64,000 nucleotides of DNA from Iodobacter fluviatilis (GTDB lineage: Bacteria > Pseudomonadota > Gammaproteobacteria > Burkholderiales > Chitinibacteraceae), in the NCBI RefSeq assembly GCF_004194535.1, contig NZ_CP025781.1, positions 1,550,001 through 1,614,000 of the forward strand, given 5' to 3'. This document shows, piece by piece, positions 43,176 to 52,865 of this stretch; within the stretch, counting starts at the first letter, position 1; each line of letters starts with the position of its first letter. The notes below the pieces were generated by a model. The model was not told the origin of the DNA and ran no database searches. It saw only the letters and a program-made list of their open reading frames with translations. The translations under genes and the position numbers were made by a program.

Positions 43176-43460
43176 ATGAAAATCATCAACTTATTTGCCA
43201 TCAGCACCTTAGCCATCTCCTCCTTGGCCATGGCCGACCGCTATGAAGACTATTTCCACTGCACAACGGCGCCAAAAACTGAATGGATAGCAGGCAGCGA
43301 TGCCCATGCCAAAATCGTGGCCATGGGTTACAAGGTCAAAGAATTCAAAGAAACAGCCGCTTGCTATGAAATTGAAGGCTGGGATAAAGCTGGGCAAAGA
43401 GTAGAGGTCGCTTTCGACCCTAAAACGCTGGCCGTTGTACGCTCCGAACTCGATCGTTAA
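43176..43460 (+). CDS. Secreted PepSY-like small protein 1
   Basis: The product is 94 residues from the ATG at 43176. A signal peptide (LFAISTLAISSLAMA) is followed by a PepSY-like domain: KIVAMGYKVKEFKET, CYEIEGWDKAGQRVEVAFDP. It closely resembles the 90-residue protein at 44859. Related proteins often sit beside two-component systems. The frame reading in from 42738 crosses tusA and is not a real extension. Confidence 0.8.
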   Translation: MKIINLFAISTLAISSLAMADRYEDYFHCTTAPKTEWIAGSDAHAKIVAMGYKVKEFKETAACYEIEGWDKAGQRVEVAFDPKTLAVVRSELDR

Positions 43461-43475
43461 TTTCCTTATTAAGAA

Positions 43476-43511
43476 CTGGGAGCGGCTTGCCCACACATTC
43501 TTAGCTCCCAG
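43476..43511 (+). terminator. Hairpin after the first PepSY gene
   Basis: CTGGGAGC (43476-43483) and GCTCCCAG (43504-43511) form an 8-bp stem followed by ATTCTT. Likely terminator; the rest of the 345-base spacer holds the 43696 element. Confidence 0.55.
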
Positions 43512-43695
43512 ATTCTTCTGCAACACGGTGCAACTTTGCTATCTACGCAAGCTTGCACTTTTTACTTGCAGAGCCCCCTAACAGCCTTTCGATTATCTGC
43601 AGATCACTTACTCTATATTTATGCAAAAATACGTCTTAGCTAAAGCATCAGAGTTGAGCGGGGATACTCAATAACTTACCCCGCCACATGAGTAA

Positions 43696-43789
43696 CTGAT
43701 GTTACGAACCCATTATGAAAAATCAATGGGTTAGGATTTTCCCAATCAGCTGCAGAGCGCATTCCACCTAAAGGCCTGCGTAACATCAG
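43696..43789. mobile_element. 94-bp element with perfect 11-bp inverted ends, copy 2
   Basis: CTGATGTTACG at the left end is the exact reverse complement of CGTAACATCAG at the right. An internal AACCCATT...AATGGGTT hairpin is present. The element shares its ends with 42634-42705. Confidence 0.7.
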
Positions 43790-43806
43790 ATAGTAAGGAT
43801 AAAACA

Positions 43807-44757
43807 ATGCCCCATTCCGATCTGACCTCCCAAACTGAAGCCCGCAATCATGCGTCAGCCGCCACCCGTAGCACTTGGGTCAGCGTGCTGGTTAATATTA
43901 TTTTGGCCAGCGCGCAAATTGTGCTTGGCCTGTTTGCTCATTCTCAGGCACTGATTGCCGACGGGATTCATTCACTCTCTGATCTGGTGGCCGATGGCGT
44001 GGTGCTTTTTGCTGGGCATCACAGTAAAAAAGATGCGGATGAAGATCACCCTTATGGTCACCAACGCTTTGAAACCGCCGCCTCACTGATTATTGGCCTG
44101 ATTTTGCTGGCAGTGGGCATTGGCATGCTTTGGGCTGCGTTTAATAAACTTGAAGAGCCTGAGACTATTCAAAAAGTACACATCATCGCGCTGTGGGTAG
44201 CGGGTACGGCTCTTATTGCTAAAGAACTGCTATTTAGATATATGCTGAGCGTGGCCAAACGGGTGAAATCCAGCATGCTGATCGCCAATGCTTGGCACGC
44301 CCGCTCGGACGCGGCATCGTCGCTGGTGGTGAGCCTCGGCATTATGGGTAATTTGCTTGGTTACCCGATTCTGGATCCGATTGCGGCGCTTTTAGTGGGC
44401 TTTATGATCAGCAAAATGGGCTGGCGCTTTAGCTGGGATGCCCTGCACGATTTAATGGACAGAGCAGCCGACGACGATGAAGTTCAAGCAATCAAACAAA
44501 CGCTATTAAGCACGCCGGGCGTACTGGGCGTACACGATCTGCGGACGCGCAAAATGGGCGACATGATTGTGATGGACGCCCATATAGAAGTTGCCGCACA
44601 AATGACCGTTGAGGCGGGTCATGATATCGCAGTAGAGGCCAGAAAGCGCGTACTGCAGCGGCACAGGGTATTAAACCTGATGACCCATATTGATCCATCT
44701 AAGCGGCCCGATCTTGATCATCAGCCTGTGCTTAAGGTGTCAAAAAATCATCATTGA
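43807..44757 (+). CDS. Cation diffusion facilitator transporter (FieF-like)
   Basis: The product is 316 residues with six helices and a cytoplasmic C-terminal domain. It exports divalent metal in exchange for protons. Both intramembrane metal sites read HxxxD (ADGIHSLSD in helix 2 and WHARSD in helix 5), the zinc-type pattern. The loop HHSKKDADEDHPYGHQRFE is typical. It is one of two CDF genes around the two-component system. Confidence 0.9.
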   Translation: MPHSDLTSQTEARNHASAATRSTWVSVLVNIILASAQIVLGLFAHSQALIADGIHSLSDLVADGVVLFAGHHSKKDADEDHPYGHQRFETAASLIIGLILLAVGIGMLWAAFNKLEEPETIQKVHIIALWVAGTALIAKELLFRYMLSVAKRVKSSMLIANAWHARSDAASSLVVSLGIMGNLLGYPILDPIAALLVGFMISKMGWRFSWDALHDLMDRAADDDEVQAIKQTLLSTPGVLGVHDLRTRKMGDMIVMDAHIEVAAQMTVEAGHDIAVEARKRVLQRHRVLNLMTHIDPSKRPDLDHQPVLKVSKNHH

Positions 44758-44858
44758 GAGAAAGAAAAAAAGACACACATTGATACAAGCTTAAGTTTAG
44801 CTTAATGATGGCATGGTGAAATGCACTCACACCCTTTTACCACTACGAAGGAATCACC

Positions 44859-45131
44859 ATGAAAATCAACCTATTACTTGCCATCGCCACGCTGGCTGCC
44901 TCTTCTTTTAGTATGGCTGACTACAACTACTGCACCACCCATCCCAAAGCCGAATGGTTGGCTGGCAGCGTAGCCCACACCAAAATTGTAGCTATGGGCT
45001 ACAAGGTGAAAGAATTTAAAGAATCTGGCAATTGTTACAAGATTGAAGGTTGGAATAAAGAAGGCCAAAAAGTAGACGTTTATTTCGATCCAAAAACCTT
45101 AGACTTAGTTAGATCTAAATTAGACAATTAA
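44859..45131 (+). CDS. Secreted PepSY-like small protein 2
   Basis: The product is 90 residues with a signal peptide ending SFSMA. The mature part (CTTHPKAEWLAGS, IVAMGYKVKEFKES, CYKIEGWNKEGQKVDVYFDP) is a close paralogue of the protein at 43176. It lies 45 bases upstream of the response regulator, so it may be co-transcribed with, or sensed by, that system. A GAAGGA ribosome site is present. Confidence 0.85.
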   Translation: MKINLLLAIATLAASSFSMADYNYCTTHPKAEWLAGSVAHTKIVAMGYKVKEFKESGNCYKIEGWNKEGQKVDVYFDPKTLDLVRSKLDN

Positions 45132-45176
45132 TCCCCTTCTTCTGCTAAAGCCAGTAGAGGGCCATCAAGGATAAAT

Positions 45177-45842
45177 ATGCGCTTACTACTGGTTGAAGAC
45201 GATGCCCTCCTAGGTGATGGCATTACCGAGGGCTTAACTGACGCAGGCTTTGTAGTCGACTGGTTAAAAGATGGCGAATCGGCAAGATTAGCGCTAATGA
45301 CCGAACATAGCTTTGATGGCGTGGTGCTGGATATCGGCCTGCCGCGTATGGATGGCTTACAGCTTCTGGCGTGGATACGCCGTGAGCGCGGCCATCTGCC
45401 GGTGCTGCTGCTCACGGCCAGAGACAGTATTGAAGATCGCATCAAAGGCCTTGATGCTGGAGCAGATGATTATCTAATCAAGCCCTTTGCCCTGGGCGAG
45501 CTGTGCGCAAGGGTACGGGCCTTGGTGCGCCGAGGCAAAGGCAAGCGCGATGGCGAGCTATGCTGGCAAGATTTGGCACTCGATCCTGCTCATCAATCAG
45601 TGCAACAAGCGGGCCAGATGCTCAACCTGACTGCGATGGAATACCGCCTGCTGCATCTGTTAATGGCGAATCATCCGCATTATTTATCACGCCCACAGCT
45701 CGAAGAAAAGCTTTACGGCTGGCAGCAGGATATTGAAAGTAACACTCTGGATGTGCATCTCTCACATTTACGCAAAAAACTACACAATGTGGTGATCCGA
45801 AATGCCCGTAATATGGGCTGGCGTTTGGAAGAAAAAGAATGA
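45177..45842 (+). CDS. OmpR-family response regulator (QseB/PmrA-like)
   Basis: The product is 221 residues. The receiver domain has the acidic pair VEDD and the phospho-acceptor Asp in VVLDIGLPRMDG, with the switch lysine in LIKPFALGEL. The C-terminal winged helix shows LTAMEYRLLHLLM and ESNTLDVHLSHLRKKL. Its stop overlaps the kinase start as ATGA. Confidence 0.93.
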   Translation: MRLLLVEDDALLGDGITEGLTDAGFVVDWLKDGESARLALMTEHSFDGVVLDIGLPRMDGLQLLAWIRRERGHLPVLLLTARDSIEDRIKGLDAGADDYLIKPFALGELCARVRALVRRGKGKRDGELCWQDLALDPAHQSVQQAGQMLNLTAMEYRLLHLLMANHPHYLSRPQLEEKLYGWQQDIESNTLDVHLSHLRKKLHNVVIRNARNMGWRLEEKE

Positions 45843-47125
45843 GACTTTGGCTACAAAGCGCATCGCTCGCCACAAGACTAACGCTGCTGGTGCTATTACT
45901 CACTTCGCTCACTTGGGCCGCATTCAGCGCGGTTCTGCTTTATGAAACCCACGATGAAGTCAGCGAGCTACTGGATAAACAGCTTTATGTTTATACCGAG
46001 CTGCTTTGGCAAAGCCTAGACGACAGCGACGATTTAAAAATCTTAATCAGTGGCAAGCCCGATCACTTACCCCGTGTGGTTTTTAGCCTCTACAGCAGTG
46101 AAGGCAAGCTTTTGCTCTCCAGCAGTGAGCATGTTTTGCCCTTTCAAACCGAATATGAGAAAAAAACCCGCACCATCACGCTGGATGATCACCGTTGGGA
46201 AATAGCCGTTCGCCAAAATGATGAGCGGCAACTTATCGTGGGCGAGCCACACCAAAAGCGCGAGCAGTTGATTGATGAAATCATTGAATATCTAGGTATC
46301 ACCGCCATGATTGCCTTGGCCATTCTATTGCCACTGCTGCTCTTGGCTATTCGACAAGGATTACTGCCACTGCGTGCCGTCGATGCCGAGCTGGCCCGCC
46401 GTGCGCCCGATAATCTGGAAGCGCTCACCCTCGCCGTGCCACGCGAAATCGCCCCATTGCGCGATCGGCTCAACACACTCTTTGCTCAAGTGAGCGCCAC
46501 CTTAGAAAAAGAGCGGCGATTTACTGCCGATGCTGCACACGAGCTACGCACGCCGCTAGCCGGATTACGCGTGCAAATCGAGCTAGCCCAAGGCAGCCCA
46601 AGGCCAGAAACCCGCGAAAAAGCACTCAAACAGGCCCTGCTTGGCGTAGACCGTGGCACCCATTTAGTAGCGCAACTATTGGAGCTGGCCCGCTTAGACT
46701 ACGCAAGCATTAAAACCGAGCTAAGCATTGATATGGTGCAGTTGGCCAAGCAAGCACTCCAAGACGCTGGATTAGCGCAAACCTGCCTGCAAGCAGAAAA
46801 CGCCTCAACTTGGCATGGGCACGCAGGGTTGCTGGCCCTATTGCTGCGCAATGTGCTCGACAACGCAAAACGTTATGCAGGTGAAAACGCTGAAATAACG
46901 ATCAGGATCAAGCAAAATTCCATCTGCATTAGCGACAATGGCCCCGGCGTTCCCGCTGATGTCATTACCCGTCTTGGTGAGCGTTTTTTCAGGCCCGTAG
47001 GCCAAAGCCAAACAGGCGCAGGGCTAGGCTTATCGATTGTGCATAGAATTGCCGAGCTGCATCAAGCCGCCGTCACAATGAGCAGCAAAAATGGCTTTCA
47101 AATCACTATAAGTCAGGAAAAATAA
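45839..47125 (+). CDS. Sensor histidine kinase (QseC-like)
   Basis: The product is 428 residues. A transmembrane helix near 12-31, a periplasmic part, and a second helix near 150-172 precede the phospho-acceptor motif FTADAAHELRTPLAGL. ATP-binding boxes follow: LLRNVLDNAKRYA (N), ISDNGPGVP (G1) and GAGLGLSIVHRIAELH (G2). It partners the overlapping response regulator. Neighbouring metal exporters suggest a metal-related signal. Confidence 0.93.
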   Translation: MRLWLQSASLATRLTLLVLLLTSLTWAAFSAVLLYETHDEVSELLDKQLYVYTELLWQSLDDSDDLKILISGKPDHLPRVVFSLYSSEGKLLLSSSEHVLPFQTEYEKKTRTITLDDHRWEIAVRQNDERQLIVGEPHQKREQLIDEIIEYLGITAMIALAILLPLLLLAIRQGLLPLRAVDAELARRAPDNLEALTLAVPREIAPLRDRLNTLFAQVSATLEKERRFTADAAHELRTPLAGLRVQIELAQGSPRPETREKALKQALLGVDRGTHLVAQLLELARLDYASIKTELSIDMVQLAKQALQDAGLAQTCLQAENASTWHGHAGLLALLLRNVLDNAKRYAGENAEITIRIKQNSICISDNGPGVPADVITRLGERFFRPVGQSQTGAGLGLSIVHRIAELHQAAVTMSSKNGFQITISQEK

Positions 47126-47126
47126 G

Positions 47127-48104
47127 ATGCCGCTTCAACACCAGCACCCGCACGATCAGCCAGGTGGGCATAACGAGCATCACAATCACACCTTTGATCA
47201 TGCGCATCACCACCATAATCACGGCAAGCCCAGCTCGCAAAAAAGGCTATTACTGGCGCTGATTATCACCGGTGGTTTTGGCGTTGTTGAGCTGGTAGGT
47301 GGGGTAATGACTGGCTCGCTGGCGCTAATTTCAGATGCCGGCCACATGTTTACCGATAGCGCCGCGCTGCTTTTGGCGCTAATCGCCAACTTAATTGGCC
47401 AGCGCCCCGCCAATGCAGAAAACTCCTATGGCTATGCGCGGGCGGAGGTGATCGGCGCACTGATCAATAGCTTGGTGATGATTGCACTGGTGGTATGGAT
47501 TGTGGTGGAAGCGATCAGCCGCTTAATGCATCCTCAGCCCGTGAACGGCATGGGGGTGATGATTATTGCGGTGATTGGCCTGCTGGTGAACATCATCTCT
47601 GCTTGGCAGCTATCGCACGATCATGACAATCTAAACAGCCGTGCGGCGATGATTCATGTGCTGGGCGATTTACTAGGGTCGGTTGCGGCGATTACCGCTG
47701 GCGCAGTCATTTACTTTACTGGCTGGAAAGCCATTGATCCTATTTTATCGGTTTTTGTATCCATGCTGATTTTGCGCTCAACTTGGAATCTACTTCGCCA
47801 GACCACCCATGTGTTAATGGAAGGCGTGCCACAACAGTTAAATCTAGAAGAAATCGGCAACGCCCTCGCCACAGAAAAAGGCGTGGTGCAGGTCAATGAC
47901 CTACATGTTTGGAATATATCTGGCGACAAAGTGGCGCTCTCTGCACATATTGTGATCGAAAAGCCAGAAACGTGGCCCTTGCAGCTTAAACATATCAACC
48001 ATATGCTAGGCGAGCGCTACGGCATCCAACATATTACCTTGCAAGCCACATGGTTTAGTATTCGCCCCACGCGTAGTATTCCTATCCGCCGCATCCCACA
48101 TTGA
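47127..48104 (+). CDS. Zinc/cobalt/cadmium CDF exporter (CzcD/ZitB-like)
   Basis: The product is 325 residues. The N-terminus is histidine-rich (about the first 32 residues hold more than ten His). Six helices follow, with HxxxD metal sites in SDAGHMFTDSAA and MIHVLGDLLG. It starts one base after the kinase stop, so it belongs to the same operon. That makes metal efflux the likely output of the two-component system. Confidence 0.92.
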   Translation: MPLQHQHPHDQPGGHNEHHNHTFDHAHHHHNHGKPSSQKRLLLALIITGGFGVVELVGGVMTGSLALISDAGHMFTDSAALLLALIANLIGQRPANAENSYGYARAEVIGALINSLVMIALVVWIVVEAISRLMHPQPVNGMGVMIIAVIGLLVNIISAWQLSHDHDNLNSRAAMIHVLGDLLGSVAAITAGAVIYFTGWKAIDPILSVFVSMLILRSTWNLLRQTTHVLMEGVPQQLNLEEIGNALATEKGVVQVNDLHVWNISGDKVALSAHIVIEKPETWPLQLKHINHMLGERYGIQHITLQATWFSIRPTRSIPIRRIPH

Positions 48105-48138
48105 CAGGCCAGCTGTACATCTTTGTTTAAGGATTAAT

Positions 48139-48696
48139 ATGCAACGTTTTATTCTAGTCGCCCTGCTTGCCTTGCCTTGCCTTGCCAACGCCTCCGAATT
48201 CAGCAATAGCACCCCACCAGGAGTAGAACATACCGGCGGGACTACTATTTCACGTCTACTGAAAGACACACCACTGCCTGCGCCTGAAGAAAAAGAATTC
48301 ACCAAGCCAGATCCTAAAAAACTCGAAAAATGGCAGGAATTTGTTGCCAATTACGATTCCAGAATGAATAAATTTGAAGTAGCGCTAGATGGGATTGTAA
48401 TCGGTGAAGATGAAATTATTCGCTATGCAGCGGCCGTAACCAGCAAGGGCAGCAGTGTAAGAAATGTTAGCTTTGAAGGCATTGATTGCAAAACCAATCA
48501 ATATCGCAGCTATGCCTATTTAAGCGGCGATCAATGGCAAAACCTCAACCGGCCTTGGGAGCTGATCTTTAAAGATAAACGCAATGGCTATCAATACAAA
48601 TTAGCCAAAGAGTTTTGCTGGGGCGGCGCGCCCACCTCAGTAGAAAAAATCGTCGATGCCATGACATCTAACGTACCGCTTAAGATTGTTCGGTAA
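48139..48696 (+). CDS. CNP1-like secreted protein
   Basis: The product is 185 residues with a signal peptide (ILVALLALPCLANA). The mature part fits the CNP1-like family of unknown function known from Neisseria and relatives: VALDGIVIGEDEIIRYAAAV, VSFEGIDCKTNQYRSYAY and AKEFCWGG. Two conserved cysteines may form a disulfide. It may end the metal operon. Confidence 0.82.
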   Translation: MQRFILVALLALPCLANASEFSNSTPPGVEHTGGTTISRLLKDTPLPAPEEKEFTKPDPKKLEKWQEFVANYDSRMNKFEVALDGIVIGEDEIIRYAAAVTSKGSSVRNVSFEGIDCKTNQYRSYAYLSGDQWQNLNRPWELIFKDKRNGYQYKLAKEFCWGGAPTSVEKIVDAMTSNVPLKIVR

Positions 48697-48712
48697 CTTA
48701 GAATATGAAATA

Positions 48713-48751
48713 GCGATTGGGCGCACTCGATAATACAGAACGCCCAATCGC
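48713..48751 (+). terminator. Hairpin after the CNP1-like gene
   Basis: GCGATTGGGCG and CGCCCAATCGC form a perfect 11-bp stem with a 17-base loop, 16 bases past the stop. The T-run is weak. Confidence 0.55.
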
Positions 48752-48850
48752 AGCTTAATTTGCAAGGATGCAAAGTCTACGAGCAATCCGCTCGGTTACG
48801 TGAATAAAGGCAAGCAATGGGCAGGATCACCTCTTGACCATCTTGCTTGG

Positions 48851-49978
48851 CTAAGCCCCCATCAGCACCATATTATCCCGATGAATCAGCTCTGATTCAT
48901 CAATATAACCCAAAGTGGCTTCAATCTGCCCAGTGGGTAAACACATAATGCGGCGGGTTTCAGCGGCGCTGTAATTGGCCATGCCTCGAGCAATTTCTAG
49001 CCCCGTGCTATCCACACAACTCACCACATCCCCACGTAAGAAATCACCCAGCGCTTCTTTTACGCCTATCGGCAGCAGGCTAGAGCCATGCAAACGCAGG
49101 GCACGCACCGCGCCTGCATCCAGCACCACGCTGCCTTTAAGCTGCAAGTGATCGGCAATCCATTGTTTTTTGGCGGCCAACGGTGTGGATTGAGCAGTTA
49201 GCTGAGTGCCAATTCGCTCACCCAAAGCTAAACGAGTCAATACGCTAGGCTCGCGCCCGCTGGCAATCACCGTTGAAGCACCGCTACGCGCTGCACGTTT
49301 AGCGGCAATAATCTTGGTATACATCCCGCCCGTGCCCACACTAGAGCCCGCACCGCCAGCCATTTCTTCTAAATGCAAGTCCCCAGCCTCGGCCTCTTCT
49401 ACCAAGCGGGCATCTGGGTCTTTACGTGGATCGGTGGTAAACAAGCCACTTTGATCGGTCAAAATAATCAGCGCATCGCCTTCAATCAGATTGGTCACCA
49501 AAGCACCTAAGCTATCGTTATCACCAAATTTAATTTCGGCGGTGACGACGCTATCGTTTTCATTAATGATGGGAATTACGCCCAGATTTAGCAGCGTCAT
49601 CAGGGTAGAGCGGGCATTTAAATAGCGGGTGCGGTCGGCTAAGTCTTCGTGCGTCAGTAAAATCTGCGCAGTTTTTAAACCATGCTGGCGAAATGCGCTT
49701 TCATACGCTTGGCACAATCCCATCTGCCCAACCGCCGCAGCAGCTTGCTTTTCGTGTACTGACGTCGGCTTTTGTGTCCAACCCAAACGCGCCACGCCTT
49801 CGGCGATTGCGCCAGAGGAGACCAGCAACACTTGCTTGCCCATTTTTGATACTTCGGCAATTTCCTCCGCCCAACGCAAAAGGGCCGCGTGATCTAGGCC
49901 GCGACCTTCATTGGTAACTAAGCTGGAGCCAACTTTCACCACAATGCGGTGTGCTGCGTGAATAATGCTTTGCGACAT
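48851..49978 (-). CDS. proB: Glutamate 5-kinase
   Basis: This is the first step of proline synthesis. The product is 375 residues from the ATG at 49978, chosen for the AAGGA site 7 bases before it; starts at 49984 and 49996 are possible. The kinase domain shows [30 protein letters not shown] and [14 protein letters not shown]-terminal PUA domain follows (about 280-375). proA and obg are not adjacent. Confidence 0.95.
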   Translation of the reverse strand: MSQSIIHAAHRIVVKVGSSLVTNEGRGLDHAALLRWAEEIAEVSKMGKQVLLVSSGAIAEGVARLGWTQKPTSVHEKQAAAAVGQMGLCQAYESAFRQHGLKTAQILLTHEDLADRTRYLNARSTLMTLLNLGVIPIINENDSVVTAEIKFGDNDSLGALVTNLIEGDALIILTDQSGLFTTDPRKDPDARLVEEAEAGDLHLEEMAGGAGSSVGTGGMYTKIIAAKRAARSGASTVIASGREPSVLTRLALGERIGTQLTAQSTPLAAKKQWIADHLQLKGSVVLDAGAVRALRLHGSSLLPIGVKEALGDFLRGDVVSCVDSTGLEIARGMANYSAAETRRIMCLPTGQIEATLGYIDESELIHRDNMVLMGA

Positions 49979-50298
49979 AGCCATTTCCTTAAGCAAGGCC
50001 TCGCATTATCCTAGAAACGATCACAAACTGCTTTGTTTTGATACAAAAAACTACAGGAGTCTCGAAAAAACTATATTTCCAAATAAGACGAGGCCCGTAG
50101 TAAAAAATTGATGTTGTATATATTTGATATCTAAGTATATTTTTTAATGCGCAACACAGCATTATGACGAAAGATGAAGTTTTCATGACTCGCTAAGTCC
50201 AAACGCTTTCAAAATGCACTAATCCCCTCTACCCTTGTCAGATCAAGCACAATCAGCCGACTAAACCACTAATCCCCCTTAAAATCGAGCTTGCCACG
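49979..50298. other. Intergenic region between proB and msrQ
   Basis: About 320 bases between divergent genes, AT-rich in the first half. It should hold both promoters; I see no gene or strong hairpin. Confidence 0.4.
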
Positions 50299-50886
50299 AT
50301 GCGCTTTAGTAAACCCATTCTCTTTATTACCTGCTTGCTGCCCCTGCTTTGGATTGCTATTTCTACAGGGCAAGCGGTTAATCCTATTGAGTTTTTAACC
50401 CGCCAAACCGGCACTTGGGCGTTAAATTTTCTAATGATTACCCTCTGTGTAACGCCGTTACGCCGCTTAACAGGCTATGGCAAGCTCCTGCTCTACCGCC
50501 GTATGCTTGGCCTCTATGTGTTTTTTTACGCCTTTATCCATGCAGTCACATTCTTTGTGTTTGACCATGGTTTAGACCCTGCCGCCATTTTGCACGATGT
50601 AATCAAGCGCCCTTTTGTAACGATTGGTTTTTTAGCTTTTATATTATTAATTCCACTCGCGGCAACATCAAATCAAGCTGCAATTAAAAAATTAAAACGG
50701 CAATGGCAAGCATTACATAAGCTGGTTTATTTAATTGCCAGCTTAGGTGTATTGCATTACTTTTGGTTAGTAAAAAAGGATTTAACAACACCGTTAATTT
50801 ATGCGGGGATATTGGCGATTTTATTTTTAATGCGCACACCCTTTGCAAGGCGTTTTGATAAGGCTAAACTGCAAAAAAATACATAG
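50299..50886 (+). CDS. msrQ: MsrQ heme-binding membrane subunit of methionine sulfoxide reductase
   Basis: MsrQ passes electrons from the quinone pool to periplasmic MsrP. The product is 195 residues with six hydrophobic helices. Family residues include RQTGTWALNFLMITLCVTPLRR (marker for the first part), RRMLGLYVFFYAFIHA with heme-ligand His, and ALHKLVYLIASLGVLHYFW with further histidines. Normally msrP lies just upstream; here proB does, on the other strand, so msrQ stands alone. Confidence 0.92.
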   Translation: MRFSKPILFITCLLPLLWIAISTGQAVNPIEFLTRQTGTWALNFLMITLCVTPLRRLTGYGKLLLYRRMLGLYVFFYAFIHAVTFFVFDHGLDPAAILHDVIKRPFVTIGFLAFILLIPLAATSNQAAIKKLKRQWQALHKLVYLIASLGVLHYFWLVKKDLTTPLIYAGILAILFLMRTPFARRFDKAKLQKNT

Positions 50887-51144
50887 GCTCAGAGAATGGA
50901 GGAGTGCAAAGTGCACAAAGGAAATATGCTAATAAATTTCTTATATTTTGCAGCTCTACTCTGTGCTTTTAGCCGTGATTTGCTTATCCCGCCTTCGAGT
51001 TATTTATCCAAGAGCGGGAATTAAGTGCATTAAGCAGCAGAAACTTAAAAACACACACTTAATACACGTTTCTAGCGAATCATTCAGCAACTTCTTCTCT
51101 CTGGTTTTCTCTATTTAATCGATATTTACATATTTTTATTGATG

Positions 51145-52368
51145 TCAACTTGGTGGAATCAAAAACCGCGAAACGTCGATATTCCATTTTTCTGGCGATT
51201 CATGACCCGTAATTTTATCCGCCCCACCCAAGCCCATGGGTTTAGCCAAATTAATTTCTACTGGGGTAATATAAGCATTTGCCTTAGTACTAAAAATAGC
51301 TTTTACCCTTGGCATTAATAAATTACCTTCATTTTGCTCCAGCACCACGGCCAAACGGCCAGATTCTAATTTAACTAAAGACCCTACAGGGTAAATCCCC
51401 ACCGTGCGCATAAAGGCTTGCACTAGCGTTGGGTTAAAATGAAATTTACTCCATTCCCAAAGTTTTTTTAATCCTTCCGAGGCCGGCATGCCTTTGTGAT
51501 AACAACGATCCGAAGTAATTGCATCATATACATCCACTACCGATGCCATTTGCGTTAATTGAGTAATATTTTCCCCTGGCAATCTATGCGGATAGCCACT
51601 ACCATCCATACGCTCATGATGATGTAGGGTAATTTCTAATGGAATATCACCAATTGAATCCACTTGCGACAAAATCTTAAAACCTTCCATTGGGTGTGAG
51701 CGCATTACCTCAAACTCTGCCTCTGTTAATCGGCCTGGTTTATTTAATATTTCGTTTGGTACCATTGTTTTGCCGGTATCGTGCAATAATCCACCTATAC
51801 CCGCTTGCCGAATTAGCTCTGAGGGAAAATTCATACTTTTTGCAAACGTAACCATTAAAGTACACACGCTTACCGAATGCAAAAAAGTATATTCGTCTTT
51901 ATCTTTAATTCCAGACAATCCCAATAAAGCACTGCTATTTCTTAAAATAGAATCGGTAATTGCTTCAACGACTTCTTCTACATCATCCATATGAATCGCT
52001 TTGCCCATCCGCGCATCCTGCATCACCGTGCGCACCAATGAATGAGCCTGCTTATGAATTTTTTTAGCGCGCGACATTTCTTCTGTTGTAGAAACCTGAA
52101 TTACCGGCGCAGGGGCAGTAGCGGCCAAAACCATTTCCGCCTCAATAGTTGCATTTACTTCATCCACCGTTGGGGCATGGGCGTAATCCAAGCCACGGTC
52201 GGTATCGATGTAAACCTCATGCGCGCCCGATGCCATGATCTTTTGTAAGTCTTCTTCCGTTTTTACCACAAATTGCTTACGCAAAAATGGATGGTCCATC
52301 CAATCCACATTCAGATCATGGATATACATGCCAATTTTTAATACTGATGAGGGGATTTTTTTAATCAT
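51145..52368 (-). CDS. HD-GYP phosphodiesterase (DUF3391 plus HD-GYP)
   Basis: It probably degrades cyclic di-GMP. The product is 407 residues from the ATG at 52368 (MIKKIPSSVLKIGMYIHDL). The N-terminal part (about 1-110) fits DUF3391. The HD-GYP domain has LLHDTGKTMVPNEILNKPG, RSHPMEG, and LHHHERMDGSGYPHRL with the GYP triad intact, so activity is expected. The C-terminus (GRLAVVLEQNEGN) is a small beta domain. Confidence 0.92.
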   Translation of the reverse strand: MIKKIPSSVLKIGMYIHDLNVDWMDHPFLRKQFVVKTEEDLQKIMASGAHEVYIDTDRGLDYAHAPTVDEVNATIEAEMVLAATAPAPVIQVSTTEEMSRAKKIHKQAHSLVRTVMQDARMGKAIHMDDVEEVVEAITDSILRNSSALLGLSGIKDKDEYTFLHSVSVCTLMVTFAKSMNFPSELIRQAGIGGLLHDTGKTMVPNEILNKPGRLTEAEFEVMRSHPMEGFKILSQVDSIGDIPLEITLHHHERMDGSGYPHRLPGENITQLTQMASVVDVYDAITSDRCYHKGMPASEGLKKLWEWSKFHFNPTLVQAFMRTVGIYPVGSLVKLESGRLAVVLEQNEGNLLMPRVKAIFSTKANAYITPVEINLAKPMGLGGADKITGHESPEKWNIDVSRFLIPPS

Positions 52369-52432
52369 GGCGGCTTGCAGATACAATGAAGGTCATTAAC
52401 TTCATCTTAGAGCTAAGGCTCACTTCTCGCTC

Positions 52433-52771
52433 ATGTACACACTTACTTTTATCAATTCGCAGGAGTCCAGCCGTCTGGAAGTGACTGCCGAACCTGATAG
52501 CATGTTGATAACTTCTGTCAGAAAATTAGTCAACGATGGAAAATTACAACTGGCTTGGCGCTGCGGCCAAGGCACTTGTGGAGCATGTAAAGTACGCTTA
52601 GAACACGCTGGCAGCGGCGCAATGGTGATGCTAGGAGCCAAAGAAAAAAACGTAATGGCCCGCCACGCAGGGCTAGCAGCAGACTCCCCCCTAAGCATCC
52701 CCGACACCCCAGCCCTCATCCGCCTAGCCTGCCATATTCAAATCAAAAGTGATTTAACGATTTATGTTTAA
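52433..52771 (+). CDS. 2Fe-2S ferredoxin-like protein
   Basis: The product is 112 residues. A plant-type 2Fe-2S cluster is shown by CGQGTCGAC (three cysteines) and a fourth cysteine in IRLACHIQI near the C-terminus. It is a single-domain electron carrier. Its start faces the HD-GYP gene; partners are unknown. Confidence 0.85.
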   Translation: MYTLTFINSQESSRLEVTAEPDSMLITSVRKLVNDGKLQLAWRCGQGTCGACKVRLEHAGSGAMVMLGAKEKNVMARHAGLAADSPLSIPDTPALIRLACHIQIKSDLTIYV

Positions 52772-52865
52772 AGCGGCTTAAAACCCAAATTTTGAACCAC
52801 AGGAAAATGTACTTAGCGGGGTTTTCTCTGTGCGCACCATGCTCTCTGTCGCTCAAAATTTGGAT

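Noticed and set aside
42738-43460. 240-codon plus-strand frame ending with the PepSY protein
   Set aside because: Its first two thirds lie antisense to tusA and have no signal peptide. The real start is the ATG at 43176.
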